From SKKY01 sp964622305 (lineage in GTDB: Bacteria; Bacillota; Peptococcia; Peptococcales; SKKY01), in the NCBI GenBank assembly GCA_964622305.1, contig CAZUPR010000002.1, positions 1-61,550 on the forward strand: a stretch of 61,550 nt of DNA. Direction: 5' to 3'. Below the pieces are notes generated by a model. The model was not told where the DNA came from. It saw only the letters and a list, made by a program, of their open reading frames with translations, and did no database searches. Every line of letters begins with the position of its first letter. Position 1 is the first letter of the stretch. Shown here one piece after another: positions 41,560-49,658 of the stretch. A program made the translations under genes and the position numbers.

Positions 41560-42689
41560 TATAAACTAAGGTGGGAAACTCTGTTTTTTCCCCTTTCTTT
41601 TGATTTATAAAGAGCCTGATCAGCAGCTTCAAGCAATTCCTTAAAAGATTGGCCGTCATCGGGATAGGAAGCCACTCCCAGAGAAATTGTAAAATGAGGC
41701 TGGCTATCACTTTCGATTTTCTTTCTTAGCCTTTCAGCAATAACCTTAGCATCAATAGCATTTAAATTAGGCAGGAGGATAATAAATTCATCTCCACCAT
41801 AACGGCCGATGGAGTCCTGGCCTCTAATGGCTTTTTCGCCAATTCGGGCTATATTAATAATTGCCTCATCGCCGATTAAGTGGCCAAGGTTGTCATTAAT
41901 TCTTTTAAAGTTATCTATATCGAACATAATTATTGAAAAGTTTTTGACTCTCTTATCTTTAATTGTATCTCTGATTTGGGATACTATTTTATCCTTATTA
42001 TAAACTCCGGTCATTTTATCTGTATATGCCATGTCCATAAGTTTGGCTTTGTTATGCTCCATTATTTGGAACTTTTCCCTTAGGTGTTCTGGCAGATCAG
42101 CTTCTCTTTTCCTGACCTTTTCTTCCAGGATTTTATTTTTTTCCAGAAGGGGCAGATAGAGGATCTGGCGGACATAGATAAAGTTTAAGAGAAAAAAGAC
42201 AGCCATCAGAGGCAAAACAAATTTTTCTTCCATAAGCAAGATCAAGGGCAGACAAAGGAAAGAAAAAAGGAAAAAATCTGCTTTTTTGCTTTCTTTGAAT
42301 TGTAAAAATAATAAAACCCCGGCTAAAGGAAAAAGAGACCAGGTCAAATAATTCCCATTAGTTATCCTTACAAAAAGATGAGGATAATTATAGAGCCCAT
42401 AATATAGAAGAAAATTTGTCAGGTAAAAAAGTATGTTGATTAGATAATATATTTCCTGGTTCTTGCTATAGTCTCTGTAAGAAGAGATAAGAAACAAAAG
42501 AAAAATAAAAGCTGCAAGAGAAAAAAGAAAGGAGTCTGTGTAAATCCCCTGAGAGTATTTATAAAGAAAAAAAACAGCAAAAATAAAGGATAGAAAGCTT
42601 AGTCCAAAAATTTTTTGATTCATGGTTTTTTCTTTAAAAGAATAAAAATAAAAAAGGATAAACAAGGCTCCTGCAGAAAATAAATTAAG
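41556..42689 (-). CDS. Membrane diguanylate cyclase (GGDEF)
   Basis: About 377 residues from ATG 42689, which overlaps the stop of the upstream gene in ATGCTTAA. Seven or so membrane segments cover residues 5-200. A short coiled coil follows (EKNKILEEKVRKREADLPEH), and then a GGDEF domain with intact GGDEF catalytic motif and an RxxD inhibitory site five residues before it (RGQDSIGRYGGDEF). It makes cyclic di-GMP. It is translationally coupled to the chemoreceptor-like gene, suggesting that the two act on a common signal. Confidence 0.9.
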   Translation of the reverse strand, partial: LNLFSAGALFILFYFYSFKEKTMNQKIFGLSFLSFIFAVFFLYKYSQGIYTDSFLFSLAAFIFLLFLISSYRDYSKNQEIYYLINILFYLTNFLLYYGLYNYPHLFVRITNGNYLTWSLFPLAGVLLFLQFKESKKADFFLFSFLCLPLILLMEEKFVLPLMAVFFLLNFIYVRQILYLPLLEKNKILEEKVRKREADLPEHLREKFQIMEHNKAKLMDMAYTDKMTGVYNKDKIVSQIRDTIKDKRVKNFSIIMFDIDNFKRINDNLGHLIGDEAIINIARIGEKAIRGQDSIGRYGGDEFIILLPNLNAIDAKVIAERLRKKIESDSQPHFTISLGVASYPDDGQSFKELLEAADQALYKSKERGKNRVSHLSLY

Positions 42690-43539
42690 CATTTCTACCA
42701 ACATCTTCAGTAAATTCTTGTATTTCATTAGCCATAGCAGCAATTTCTTCCATTGAGGCTGATATTTCTTCTGTAATTGCTACTTGTTCCTGGGTAGCCC
42801 TGTCAATATTATCGCTTTGTTCTCTGATAGATGTCATGGCATCTATCATGATGTCAAGAACTTCCTGAATGCTTTTTACTGATTGGGAGCTATGGTTAGC
42901 TAGATTTCTAATTTCCTCGGCAACAACTCCAAAACCTCTGCCAACTTCGCCAACTCTGGAGGCTTCAATAGAAGCATTTAAACCCAGCAGGTTGGTTTTT
43001 TTAGCTATATCATTAATGAAGGTAATAATTTTGTCAGTTTCCTGTACCTTGCTCTGAGTTTCAGCAGAAAGAGTACCAAGATTTTTTCCAGCCATGGCAA
43101 GCGTTTCTGCCTGCATGGCAAGGTTTTGAATAGCATGCGCTACTTCATTGGAAGATTCTCTTAAAACATAGGATTTATCCCTGTAAAAATCCTGGACCTC
43201 ATTGGTTTCAGTTGTTACAACACAACCTACCACATTGTTATTTGTGTCAAAAAATGGCATGGCGTTAGCAACATATGCGACTCCGTAGGCAGATTTTTCC
43301 TGTGGAACTTCTTCAACAATTCTTCTTTTTTCCTGCATGCAACGGTAGCCAACTGTTTTCTCGGAAACCTTATCACCTGGTTTTCTGCCCAAGTTTAATT
43401 TATCCGCTGCAATATACTCAAGATATACCTCGCGATTCATTACTGATATTCCAATATCAGATGTTGTTGTTCCATTGATTAGATAGGCAATGCTGGCAAA
43501 AGCCTCTAAAGCTTCTTGCCCAGTTACTCTTACAGACAT
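42685..43539 (-). CDS. Soluble methyl-accepting chemotaxis-type protein
   Basis: This 284-residue protein has no membrane segment. The first 130 residues form a possible PAS/GAF-like sensor (VGYRCMQEKRRIVEEVP, VVGCVVTTETNEVQ), and residues 135-284 hold an MCP signalling domain. The hairpin-tip region matches family consensus, but as EASRVGEVGRGFGVVAEEIRNLA it lacks some usual Ala. The cytoplasmic location and short length suggest it senses an internal or membrane-linked signal. It shares an operon with the diguanylate cyclase. Confidence 0.87.
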   Translation of the reverse strand: MSVRVTGQEALEAFASIAYLINGTTTSDIGISVMNREVYLEYIAADKLNLGRKPGDKVSEKTVGYRCMQEKRRIVEEVPQEKSAYGVAYVANAMPFFDTNNNVVGCVVTTETNEVQDFYRDKSYVLRESSNEVAHAIQNLAMQAETLAMAGKNLGTLSAETQSKVQETDKIITFINDIAKKTNLLGLNASIEASRVGEVGRGFGVVAEEIRNLANHSSQSVKSIQEVLDIMIDAMTSIREQSDNIDRATQEQVAITEEISASMEEIAAMANEIQEFTEDVGRNA

Positions 43540-43577
43540 AAAAAAACCCCCTTCAAATAAACTTCTTCTCCTAAATC

Positions 43578-43606
43578 ATTTTATAGGGAAAAGTAGAAAG
43601 ATTCAA
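43578..43606 (-). promoter_or_regulatory. Promoter of the chemoreceptor-cyclase operon
   Basis: Minus strand: TTGAAT (43601-43606), 17 bases, TAAAAT (43578-43583). Confidence 0.65.
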
Positions 43607-43684
43607 TAGAAAGAGCTTAGATAAATAGCCCATATTGGTTTATCTTAAGAGAAAATAGTGTAAGTTTTCCCGAGGTGATAAAGA

Positions 43685-44035
43685 ATGAATAAAAGATACA
43701 ATTTATTTTACGTACCGGAAAAAGCAGATTTTGAAATTTTCTCAAAAGACCTTACTCCGGACATGCTTGAAGAAGGGAATTTAGAGTTTGACACAGAAAT
43801 TACCGAGGACGAACTTGAGCTCCAGTTAATCCTGACTAAGGATGGCCAAAAAGAAATTTTTGCCTTTGGTTTTCCTCAGATTGCTGCCTTTAATCCAGAG
43901 CTTTCTGAAGATCTCTATAAGCTCCTTGATTTAAAGCAAGTTGTTCTTCTGGTTGATGATGAAGCTCGTTATACTTTTGAACTTCTGGAAAAGAACATTA
44001 AAGATATTAAAACATTCATGACTTTGGATGAGTAA
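43685..44035 (+). CDS. Acidic protein of unknown function
   Basis: This 116-residue acidic protein begins MNKRYNLFYVPEKADFEIF and has no signal peptide, membrane helix or cysteine. GAGGTGAT precedes the ATG. Its stop overlaps the CCA-adding enzyme start by 8 bases, so they are co-translated. I recognise no family. Confidence 0.7.
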   Translation: MNKRYNLFYVPEKADFEIFSKDLTPDMLEEGNLEFDTEITEDELELQLILTKDGQKEIFAFGFPQIAAFNPELSEDLYKLLDLKQVVLLVDDEARYTFELLEKNIKDIKTFMTLDE

Positions 44036-45341
44036 AATTAAAGATTATTTTTTCCCAGAAGAAATAGAAGGTCTGGCAAAAAAAATCCAGGAAAAAGGCG
44101 GGGAGCTCTTTCTTGTTGGTGGTAGTTTAAGAGATATTCTGCTGGGAATAAAACCAGCAGAATATGATTTTGAAATCCATGCAAGCAAGGAAGCAAAGAT
44201 CCTTCATAAATCCAGGACAAAAGAAGAGCAGGAAAAAGAAAGCCTGCTTTTTCTTAAGGAAATGGGCCTTCTTCTGGGAGATTTAGGACCTCTTCAGGAG
44301 CTTGGCAAATCTTTTGGAATTTTAAAAATAAAAGGTAAGGCTTATGACTTTTCTTTTCCCAGAAAGGAAAGAAAAGAGGGAGAAAAAAGGCAGGACTTTG
44401 CCATAGAAATTGACCCCTTTCTTGATCTTAAGGAGGCGCAGAAAAGAAGAGATTTTACCATCAACTCTCTGGCCTATTCTTTTAAGGATAAATTAATTGT
44501 TGATAATTTTTCTGCCCTGGCTGATTTAGAAAGCAAGACCATTAGAATAACAGATTCTGCCACTTTCCCGGAAGATCCTTTGCGGGTTTATCGGCTTGCC
44601 CAATTTATTTCCCGCCTTGGCTTTGGAGTTGATCTGCCTGCCAGGGAAATCTGCCGGCAAATGGACCTGTCAAATCTTTCCCTTGAACGGATTGAAATGG
44701 AAATGGAAAAGCTTTTTAGGGGACATTATATTTCTCAGGCCTTTATTTTTTTAAAAGAAAGCCAGGCTTTAAAAAAACGCCATCCTCTTTTGGACGAACT
44801 TTTTACTGCCCATCCGGATAAGCTGGCAAGCTTAAATGAAATTTCTCCTTATCTTGACAAAGAATCCAGCTTCCAGGAAAACTTTCTTTTCTTTTTAATG
44901 CATTTTTCAAAAAAAGATAAGTGTCTGCTTTCTTGTAAGGAGATTGCAGAACTCCTGGACTCTTTTTCAAGGAATCTCAGGGCCAATAAAGTTTGTCTGG
45001 CTAACCTGAAGGAGCTTTTTCTTCTCAGGGATTTTGTGGACGGCAAAACTGGCTACGAAGAGGCCTTATACAAGTTGACTCAAGGTCAGTCTGCTAATAA
45101 AGGGGATATTTTAGCTTATTATTCTTTTTGGCAAGAACCCAGCCAGGAACTTACTATATTAATAGAAGAAAGAGAAAAATTTAAAGCCCTGATCAGTGGA
45201 CAAGATCTTTTAGAAGAAGGCTTAATGGCCTCAGAGAATTTTAAAGTCTTGCTTGATAAGGCTAAAAAACTTCAAATTGCTGGCAAAAAGAAGGATCAGA
45301 TCCTTAAAATATTAAGAGAGGAGGAGAAAAATGGTCTATAA
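44028..45341 (+). CDS. CCA-adding tRNA nucleotidyltransferase / poly(A) polymerase family
   Basis: This 437-residue class II nucleotidyltransferase has LVGGSLRDILLG (about 29-40), the catalytic DxE in EYDFEIH (about 45-51) and RRDFTINSLAY (about 140-150), the family's head domain. Helical neck and body follow (SATFPEDPLRVYRLAQFISRLGF). An A-adding-only relative is possible. A run of Lys/Glu residues 63-72 stands where the first flexible loop lies. It ends overlapping the next gene. Confidence 0.85.
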   Translation: MSKIKDYFFPEEIEGLAKKIQEKGGELFLVGGSLRDILLGIKPAEYDFEIHASKEAKILHKSRTKEEQEKESLLFLKEMGLLLGDLGPLQELGKSFGILKIKGKAYDFSFPRKERKEGEKRQDFAIEIDPFLDLKEAQKRRDFTINSLAYSFKDKLIVDNFSALADLESKTIRITDSATFPEDPLRVYRLAQFISRLGFGVDLPAREICRQMDLSNLSLERIEMEMEKLFRGHYISQAFIFLKESQALKKRHPLLDELFTAHPDKLASLNEISPYLDKESSFQENFLFFLMHFSKKDKCLLSCKEIAELLDSFSRNLRANKVCLANLKELFLLRDFVDGKTGYEEALYKLTQGQSANKGDILAYYSFWQEPSQELTILIEEREKFKALISGQDLLEEGLMASENFKVLLDKAKKLQIAGKKKDQILKILREEEKNGL

Positions 45342-46116
45342 AAAAATTGTTTTTGAAGAAAAAGGAAATATAGCCTTTATCAGCATGAACTCTCCGGAAA
45401 CCCTCAATGCCTTTGATCAGATTATTCTTGAAGAAATGACGCAAGCACTTGATTTTTGCGAAGAAAATCAAGATTGCAGGGTTATTGTTATTAATGGCCT
45501 TGGCAGAGCTTTCTCTGCAGGCGGTGATGTTCAGGCTATGAGAAATTATCTTGACAGTGACATAAATGACTTTTTTAAACCTGTTTTAAAGAGACTTGCT
45601 ATTTTGGCCTTGAGGATCAGAGATATTGGTAAACCGGTTATTGCTTCTGTACATGGCCCTGCAGCTGGAGCTGGCTTTAACCTGGCACTTTGCTGTGACT
45701 TTATTGTATCTTCTGATAAGGCTAAGTATTTGCAGGCTTTTGTAAACATTGGTCTTATACCTGATATGGGGGGTACATATTTTTTAAGCAAGGCACTAAA
45801 TCCTTCAAAAGCAATGGAGTATGCTATGCTGGGCCAAGTTATTTCTGCTGAAGAACTTTACAGGCTTGGGGTAATCAACCTTTTGGTCCAGGATCAGGAA
45901 CTTATGGAAAAGACTATGGAATTTGCTGAAAAGCTTGCCCAAAAACCAAGAGAGTCACTAAGAAAGAGCAAAGAACTAATTAATAAGATAAATTATCCAG
46001 AATTATCAGCTTTACTGGATTTAGAGTATGAATATCAGCTAGGTTTAGCCAATGAGCCTGATTTTGCTGAGGGAATAAATGCTTTTTTAGAAAAGAGAAA
46101 TCCCCAATTTCCTTAA
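45331..46116 (+). CDS. Enoyl-CoA hydratase/isomerase family protein
   Basis: This 261-residue crotonase-fold protein has AFSAGGDVQAM (oxyanion-hole region, about 63-73), GPAAGAGFNLALCCDFIV (about 108-125) and the LIPDMGGTYFL segment. The second catalytic Glu of true crotonases is replaced by Asp in the PDMGGTYFL motif. The substrate and reaction (hydratase or isomerase) are unknown. GGAGGAG precedes the ATG, which overlaps the upstream stop. Confidence 0.85.
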   Translation: MVYKKIVFEEKGNIAFISMNSPETLNAFDQIILEEMTQALDFCEENQDCRVIVINGLGRAFSAGGDVQAMRNYLDSDINDFFKPVLKRLAILALRIRDIGKPVIASVHGPAAGAGFNLALCCDFIVSSDKAKYLQAFVNIGLIPDMGGTYFLSKALNPSKAMEYAMLGQVISAEELYRLGVINLLVQDQELMEKTMEFAEKLAQKPRESLRKSKELINKINYPELSALLDLEYEYQLGLANEPDFAEGINAFLEKRNPQFP

Positions 46117-46133
46117 TAAAGAAAAGCGTTTTA

Positions 46134-46156
46134 TGATATAATTATCTTATGATAAT
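46134..46156 (+). promoter_or_regulatory. larA promoter with operator-like dyad
   Basis: The extended -10 TGATATAAT (46134-46142) is directly followed by the dyad ATTATC-TTAT-GATAAT (46141-46156), which covers the predicted start. AAGGAGG and ATG follow at 46159-46174. Confidence 0.55.
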
Positions 46157-46171
46157 AAAGGAGGAGTTTTA

Positions 46172-47425
46172 ATGGCTTTAATCAGTTTACCCTATGGCAG
46201 GGGCTATATTGAAAAAGAGGTGGATTTTCCTTTTGAAAAAGTAAATATTTCAGAAGCTGAGCTTCCCCACACTAATGAAGAAGAAGTTTTAAGAGCTTTA
46301 AATGAACCAATTGGCAAATCCTTGGAAGGTTTTGAAAATGCCAAAACCGTTTGTATTGTAACAAGTGATGCCACAAGACCTGTACCAAATGAGCTTTTAA
46401 TCCCACCTTTGGCAGCTAAATTGAATGAGATGGGAATTAAGGATGAACAGATTACAATTATGATAGGAACAGGCCTTCACAGAATCTGTGAGCCTCCTGA
46501 AATGGAAGAAATTTTGGGCACTGAGTCCTTTAAGAGATTCAAGGTTGTTTCTCATGATGCCTTCAATCCGGACCTTCTGATAGACCTTGGAACAACTTCC
46601 AGAGGAACTCCTATTCAACTAAATAAAGAGTATTATGAAGCAGATTTAAAAATCTCCCTGGGTGTAATAGACCCTCACCAGTTTGCCGGTTATAGTGGTG
46701 GAGCAAAAGGTGTAAGTATTGGGGTAGCTGGCGAAAAGGTAGTTAACGCCAACCACGAAATGCTTACTAAACCTGGTGCCAGTCTGGGTGTTTTTGAAGG
46801 TAACCCTCTTAGGGCAGATATCGATGAGATTGGCAGAGCTTCCAAGCTTGATTTAATTTATAATGTGGTTTTGAACAGCAAAAGAGAAATAGTTAAGGCT
46901 GTCTTTGGTGATGTTTTCTTAGCCCACAAAGTGGGAATGGAAGCAGCTGCTCAGGCTCTGCAGGTTGAAATAAAGCAAGAAGCAGATGTCGTTATTGCTT
47001 CTGCAGGTGGTTTTCCTAAAGATATAAATATGTATCAGGCTCAAAAGGCACTTTTACACTCTTCTTTAGCAGTAAAAGAAGGTGGCACTGTTATTCTTGT
47101 AGCAGAATGTGTTGAAGGAGTAGGTTCAGATCTCTTTATTGAAACCATGCAATTAGGTGATAATCCAGAAAAAGTTTTAGAGGAATTTGCTAAACTACCA
47201 TTTAGGGTTGGAGCTCACAAGGCCTTCCTTTGGGCCCAAAGTTTAAGCAAGTCTGACGTAATTATTGTCAGTGATGGAATTACTGAAGAAGAAGCAGCAA
47301 TTTTACAGGTTAAAAAGGCCAAGGATCTCGATGAGGCTCTTGAAATGGCCAAGGATAAAATTGCTTCTGGTTTAGTTTATGATATGCCTAAGGCTGGTCA
47401 GACTATCCCAATGCTAGTAAAATAA
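46172..47425 (+). CDS. larA: Nickel-dependent lactate racemase family protein LarA
   Basis: This 417-residue protein shows LarA residues at a constant shift of five from the Lactobacillus enzyme: His103 in GLHR, His169 in IDPHQFAGYSGGAKG, Lys179, and His195 in NANHEM. LarA uses a Ni-pincer nucleotide cofactor to interconvert lactate isomers; related family members racemise other 2-hydroxy acids. It precedes a Ni/Co ECF transporter, which fits the metal need. The cofactor genes larB, larC and larE are not in the window. Confidence 0.9.
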   Translation: MALISLPYGRGYIEKEVDFPFEKVNISEAELPHTNEEEVLRALNEPIGKSLEGFENAKTVCIVTSDATRPVPNELLIPPLAAKLNEMGIKDEQITIMIGTGLHRICEPPEMEEILGTESFKRFKVVSHDAFNPDLLIDLGTTSRGTPIQLNKEYYEADLKISLGVIDPHQFAGYSGGAKGVSIGVAGEKVVNANHEMLTKPGASLGVFEGNPLRADIDEIGRASKLDLIYNVVLNSKREIVKAVFGDVFLAHKVGMEAAAQALQVEIKQEADVVIASAGGFPKDINMYQAQKALLHSSLAVKEGGTVILVAECVEGVGSDLFIETMQLGDNPEKVLEEFAKLPFRVGAHKAFLWAQSLSKSDVIIVSDGITEEEAAILQVKKAKDLDEALEMAKDKIASGLVYDMPKAGQTIPMLVK

Positions 47426-47440
47426 AGAAAAGACTTTGTC

Positions 47441-47474
47441 AGAGCTTTGCCCGGCAGGGCCAAGCTCTTTTTTT
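47441..47474 (+). terminator. Terminator/attenuator between larA and the nickel transporter genes
   Basis: AGAGCTTTGCCC / GGGCCAAGCTCT (one mismatch), loop GGCA, then T7. The ribosome site of cbiM (GGAGGA) follows at once, so partial read-through, not a separate promoter, probably controls the transporter. Confidence 0.85.
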
Positions 47475-47483
47475 GGAGGAAGA

Positions 47484-48113
47484 ATGAGTCATTTGCATAT
47501 ACCAGATGGGATTTTATCGCCTTTTATTTGGCTGCCTGCCTGGCTTTTAACATTTACAATTATATTTGTAATAATTAAGAATAAGAATCAGGATGATCTG
47601 CGCAGAAAAATTCCTTTTACGGCTATTTCAGCTGCTATCATGCTCCTGGCCATGTCTGTACCTCTGGGCTTTTTACCCATCCACTTGAGCTTGGCCTCAC
47701 TGGTTGGTATTTTACTGGGTCCGGCCATGGGTTTTATGGCAGTTTTTTCAGTTAACCTTATTCTGGCCTTAGCCGGACATGGTGGCATAAGTATAGTTGG
47801 CCTTAACACCTTGATAATTGGCTCAGAAATTTTTATCAGCTCTTTTTTCTTTAGAAAAGTTCTGAAAAAAGTTCCGGTTTTACCCAGAACTTTTATTTCT
47901 GTAAGTCTGGCTCTCCTGCTTTCTGTTTCACTAATGCTTCTGCTTGTGATTAAAAATTTATCTGCAGATGGCCATTTGCCCTTTCATCTGGAGCCCGGCC
48001 AGTGGAGCTTGCTTTTTGTAATAATTACCTCGGGTATTTTTATAGAGGCACTTGCTTCTGCTTTTATCGTCAGATATTTTGAAAAAACCAGGCCTGATAT
48101 GATTTCCAGGTAG
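47484..48113 (+). CDS. Nickel/cobalt ECF transporter S component (CbiM/NikM type)
   Basis: ATG 47484 is chosen: GGAGGAAGA lies before it and the result begins MSHLHIPDGILSPFIW, with the metal-binding N-terminal His-Ile-Pro-Asp-Gly. An in-frame start at 47436 would cover the terminator. About 209 residues with 6-7 membrane segments (LLAMSVPLGFLPIHLSLASL, GHGGISIVGLNTLIIGSEIF). It selects Ni2+ or Co2+; the lactate racemase upstream favours nickel. The CbiN/NikN small subunit is not seen. Confidence 0.9.
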   Translation: MSHLHIPDGILSPFIWLPAWLLTFTIIFVIIKNKNQDDLRRKIPFTAISAAIMLLAMSVPLGFLPIHLSLASLVGILLGPAMGFMAVFSVNLILALAGHGGISIVGLNTLIIGSEIFISSFFFRKVLKKVPVLPRTFISVSLALLLSVSLMLLLVIKNLSADGHLPFHLEPGQWSLLFVIITSGIFIEALASAFIVRYFEKTRPDMISR

Positions 48114-48126
48114 ATAAGGTGAGCTT

Positions 48127-48840
48127 ATGAATATTGCACAAATTGATAATATTTCAATAAATGGTCAGTCCTTCTTTCACAAAAGTGGAAGTCTGGCCAA
48201 AATGCTTCTAAGCTTTTTCTTACTTGCTGCCTTAATGGTAACTAATCAGAGGGAAAAACTAGTTTTTCTTTGCCTTTTTCTCATTCTTCTTCTACTTTCA
48301 TCCCGTTTAAAACCATTCTTAATCTTAAAATTATTAATTTATCCACTGTTTTTTAGCCTTCTCTTTGTTTTCTTTACCAAATCTTTTTCAAGCTATGCAC
48401 CCTTGATTTTGGTTCTGAAGGCAACTACTGCCGCCCTTACTATGATCTGGCTTATTTTAACTACACCTTATATTGAGGTCTTTTCACTTTTAGCCAGGGT
48501 ATTGCCCTCTCTTTTAGCAGATATCCTCTTTTTTACCTATAGGTCTTTTTTTATCCTTTTAGAAAAAATGGAGGATAGTTTAAAAATTATAAGGCTTAGG
48601 GGTGGCTATAGTTCTGCAAATATAATGAAAAATATAAAAAATACCGGGGCAATCATAGCCAACCTTTTTATAAATTCCTTTGAAATGAGTGAAAGGATGT
48701 ATAAGGTCTATTCACTGAGAGGCTACAGCGGCTCTCTTCCTCTGGGAAAAAAGAAACTTATAAAAAGGGAATCAGATTATCTTTTAATTTTAGCTGGCTT
48801 TTTAGTATTTTTGGGGGTGTTATTGCCATGGACAATTTGA
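48127..48840 (+). CDS. cbiQ: ECF transporter T component CbiQ
   Basis: This 237-residue protein has about five membrane segments and the two cytoplasmic coupling Ala-Arg-Gly-like motifs (KIIRLRGGYSS near 155; KVYSLRGYSGS near 198) that contact the ATPases. It couples CbiM to the ATPase. It overlaps cbiO by 13 bases. Confidence 0.9.
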   Translation: MNIAQIDNISINGQSFFHKSGSLAKMLLSFFLLAALMVTNQREKLVFLCLFLILLLLSSRLKPFLILKLLIYPLFFSLLFVFFTKSFSSYAPLILVLKATTAALTMIWLILTTPYIEVFSLLARVLPSLLADILFFTYRSFFILLEKMEDSLKIIRLRGGYSSANIMKNIKNTGAIIANLFINSFEMSERMYKVYSLRGYSGSLPLGKKKLIKRESDYLLILAGFLVFLGVLLPWTI

Positions 48841-49658
48841 TAAGAGTCAGTTCCTTAAAACATATTTATCCAGATAAAACAGAAGTAGATATAGGGGGCC
48901 TGGATTTCACTCTGAAAAAGGCTGAAAAACTTATACTTCTTGGCCCAAATGGAGCGGGTAAGACGACCCTTTTAAGCCATATTCTTGGCCTCTTAGAACC
49001 CAAAGAAGGCAGGGTAGAAGTTATGGGCCTTAATCCTTGCAAGGATTTTAAAATTTTAAGGGAAAAATTTGGAGTCCTCTTTCAAAATGTTGATGAACAG
49101 ATAATAGGTCCCAGGGTTTTTGATGATATAGCCTTTACCGGCAGAAACAGGGGACTTACAGAAGAGGAAATCGAAAAAAAGGTTCATTATTGGGCCGGCC
49201 TTCTAAAAATTGATGATCTTTTAGAAAAAATTCCTCATTATTTAAGCGGAGGTCAGAAAAAAAAGGTTGCTTTGGCTGGTGCCCTACTCATGCTGCCAGA
49301 AATTCTGGTTTTGGATGAGCCTTTTGATTCACTGGATCCGGAATCAAAAAAAGAAATGATCAGAATTATAAATATGCTTAATGAGGATTATGGGATGGCA
49401 GTTATTATCAGCACCCACGATATGAACCTGGTTCCTTTACTGGCTGACCGGCTTGTGATTTTGAATGAGGGTAAGATTATTTTGGAGGGAAGCCCCCAGG
49501 AGGTCTTTAAGGAGATTCAAATTTTAAAAGAAGCCTCTCTTGAACCACCAATTTTAATTGATTTGTTTCAAAGATTAAAAAAAAGGGGACATTATATAGA
49601 AATCCCATCTTCTTTAGAAGAAGCAGAGGAAATATTAGATAAGGAGCTAAAAAGATGA
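48828..49658 (+). CDS. cbiO: ECF transporter ATPase CbiO
   Basis: This 276-residue ATPase has Walker A GPNGAGKTTLL (about 39-49), Q-loop VLFQNVDEQI, signature LSGGQKKKVALAGAL, Walker B LVLDEPFDSLDPES and STHD. With only one ATPase gene, a homodimer is expected. Its last 4 bases (ATGA) overlap the flavodiiron gene. Confidence 0.93.
   Translation: MDNLIRVSSLKHIYPDKTEVDIGGLDFTLKKAEKLILLGPNGAGKTTLLSHILGLLEPKEGRVEVMGLNPCKDFKILREKFGVLFQNVDEQIIGPRVFDDIAFTGRNRGLTEEEIEKKVHYWAGLLKIDDLLEKIPHYLSGGQKKKVALAGALLMLPEILVLDEPFDSLDPESKKEMIRIINMLNEDYGMAVIISTHDMNLVPLLADRLVILNEGKIILEGSPQEVFKEIQILKEASLEPPILIDLFQRLKKRGHYIEIPSSLEEAEEILDKELKR

Noticed and set aside
47436..47483. N-terminal extension of CbiM from 47436
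   Set aside because: It runs through a terminator hairpin; CbiM proteins begin at the His-Ile-Pro-Asp-Gly segment.
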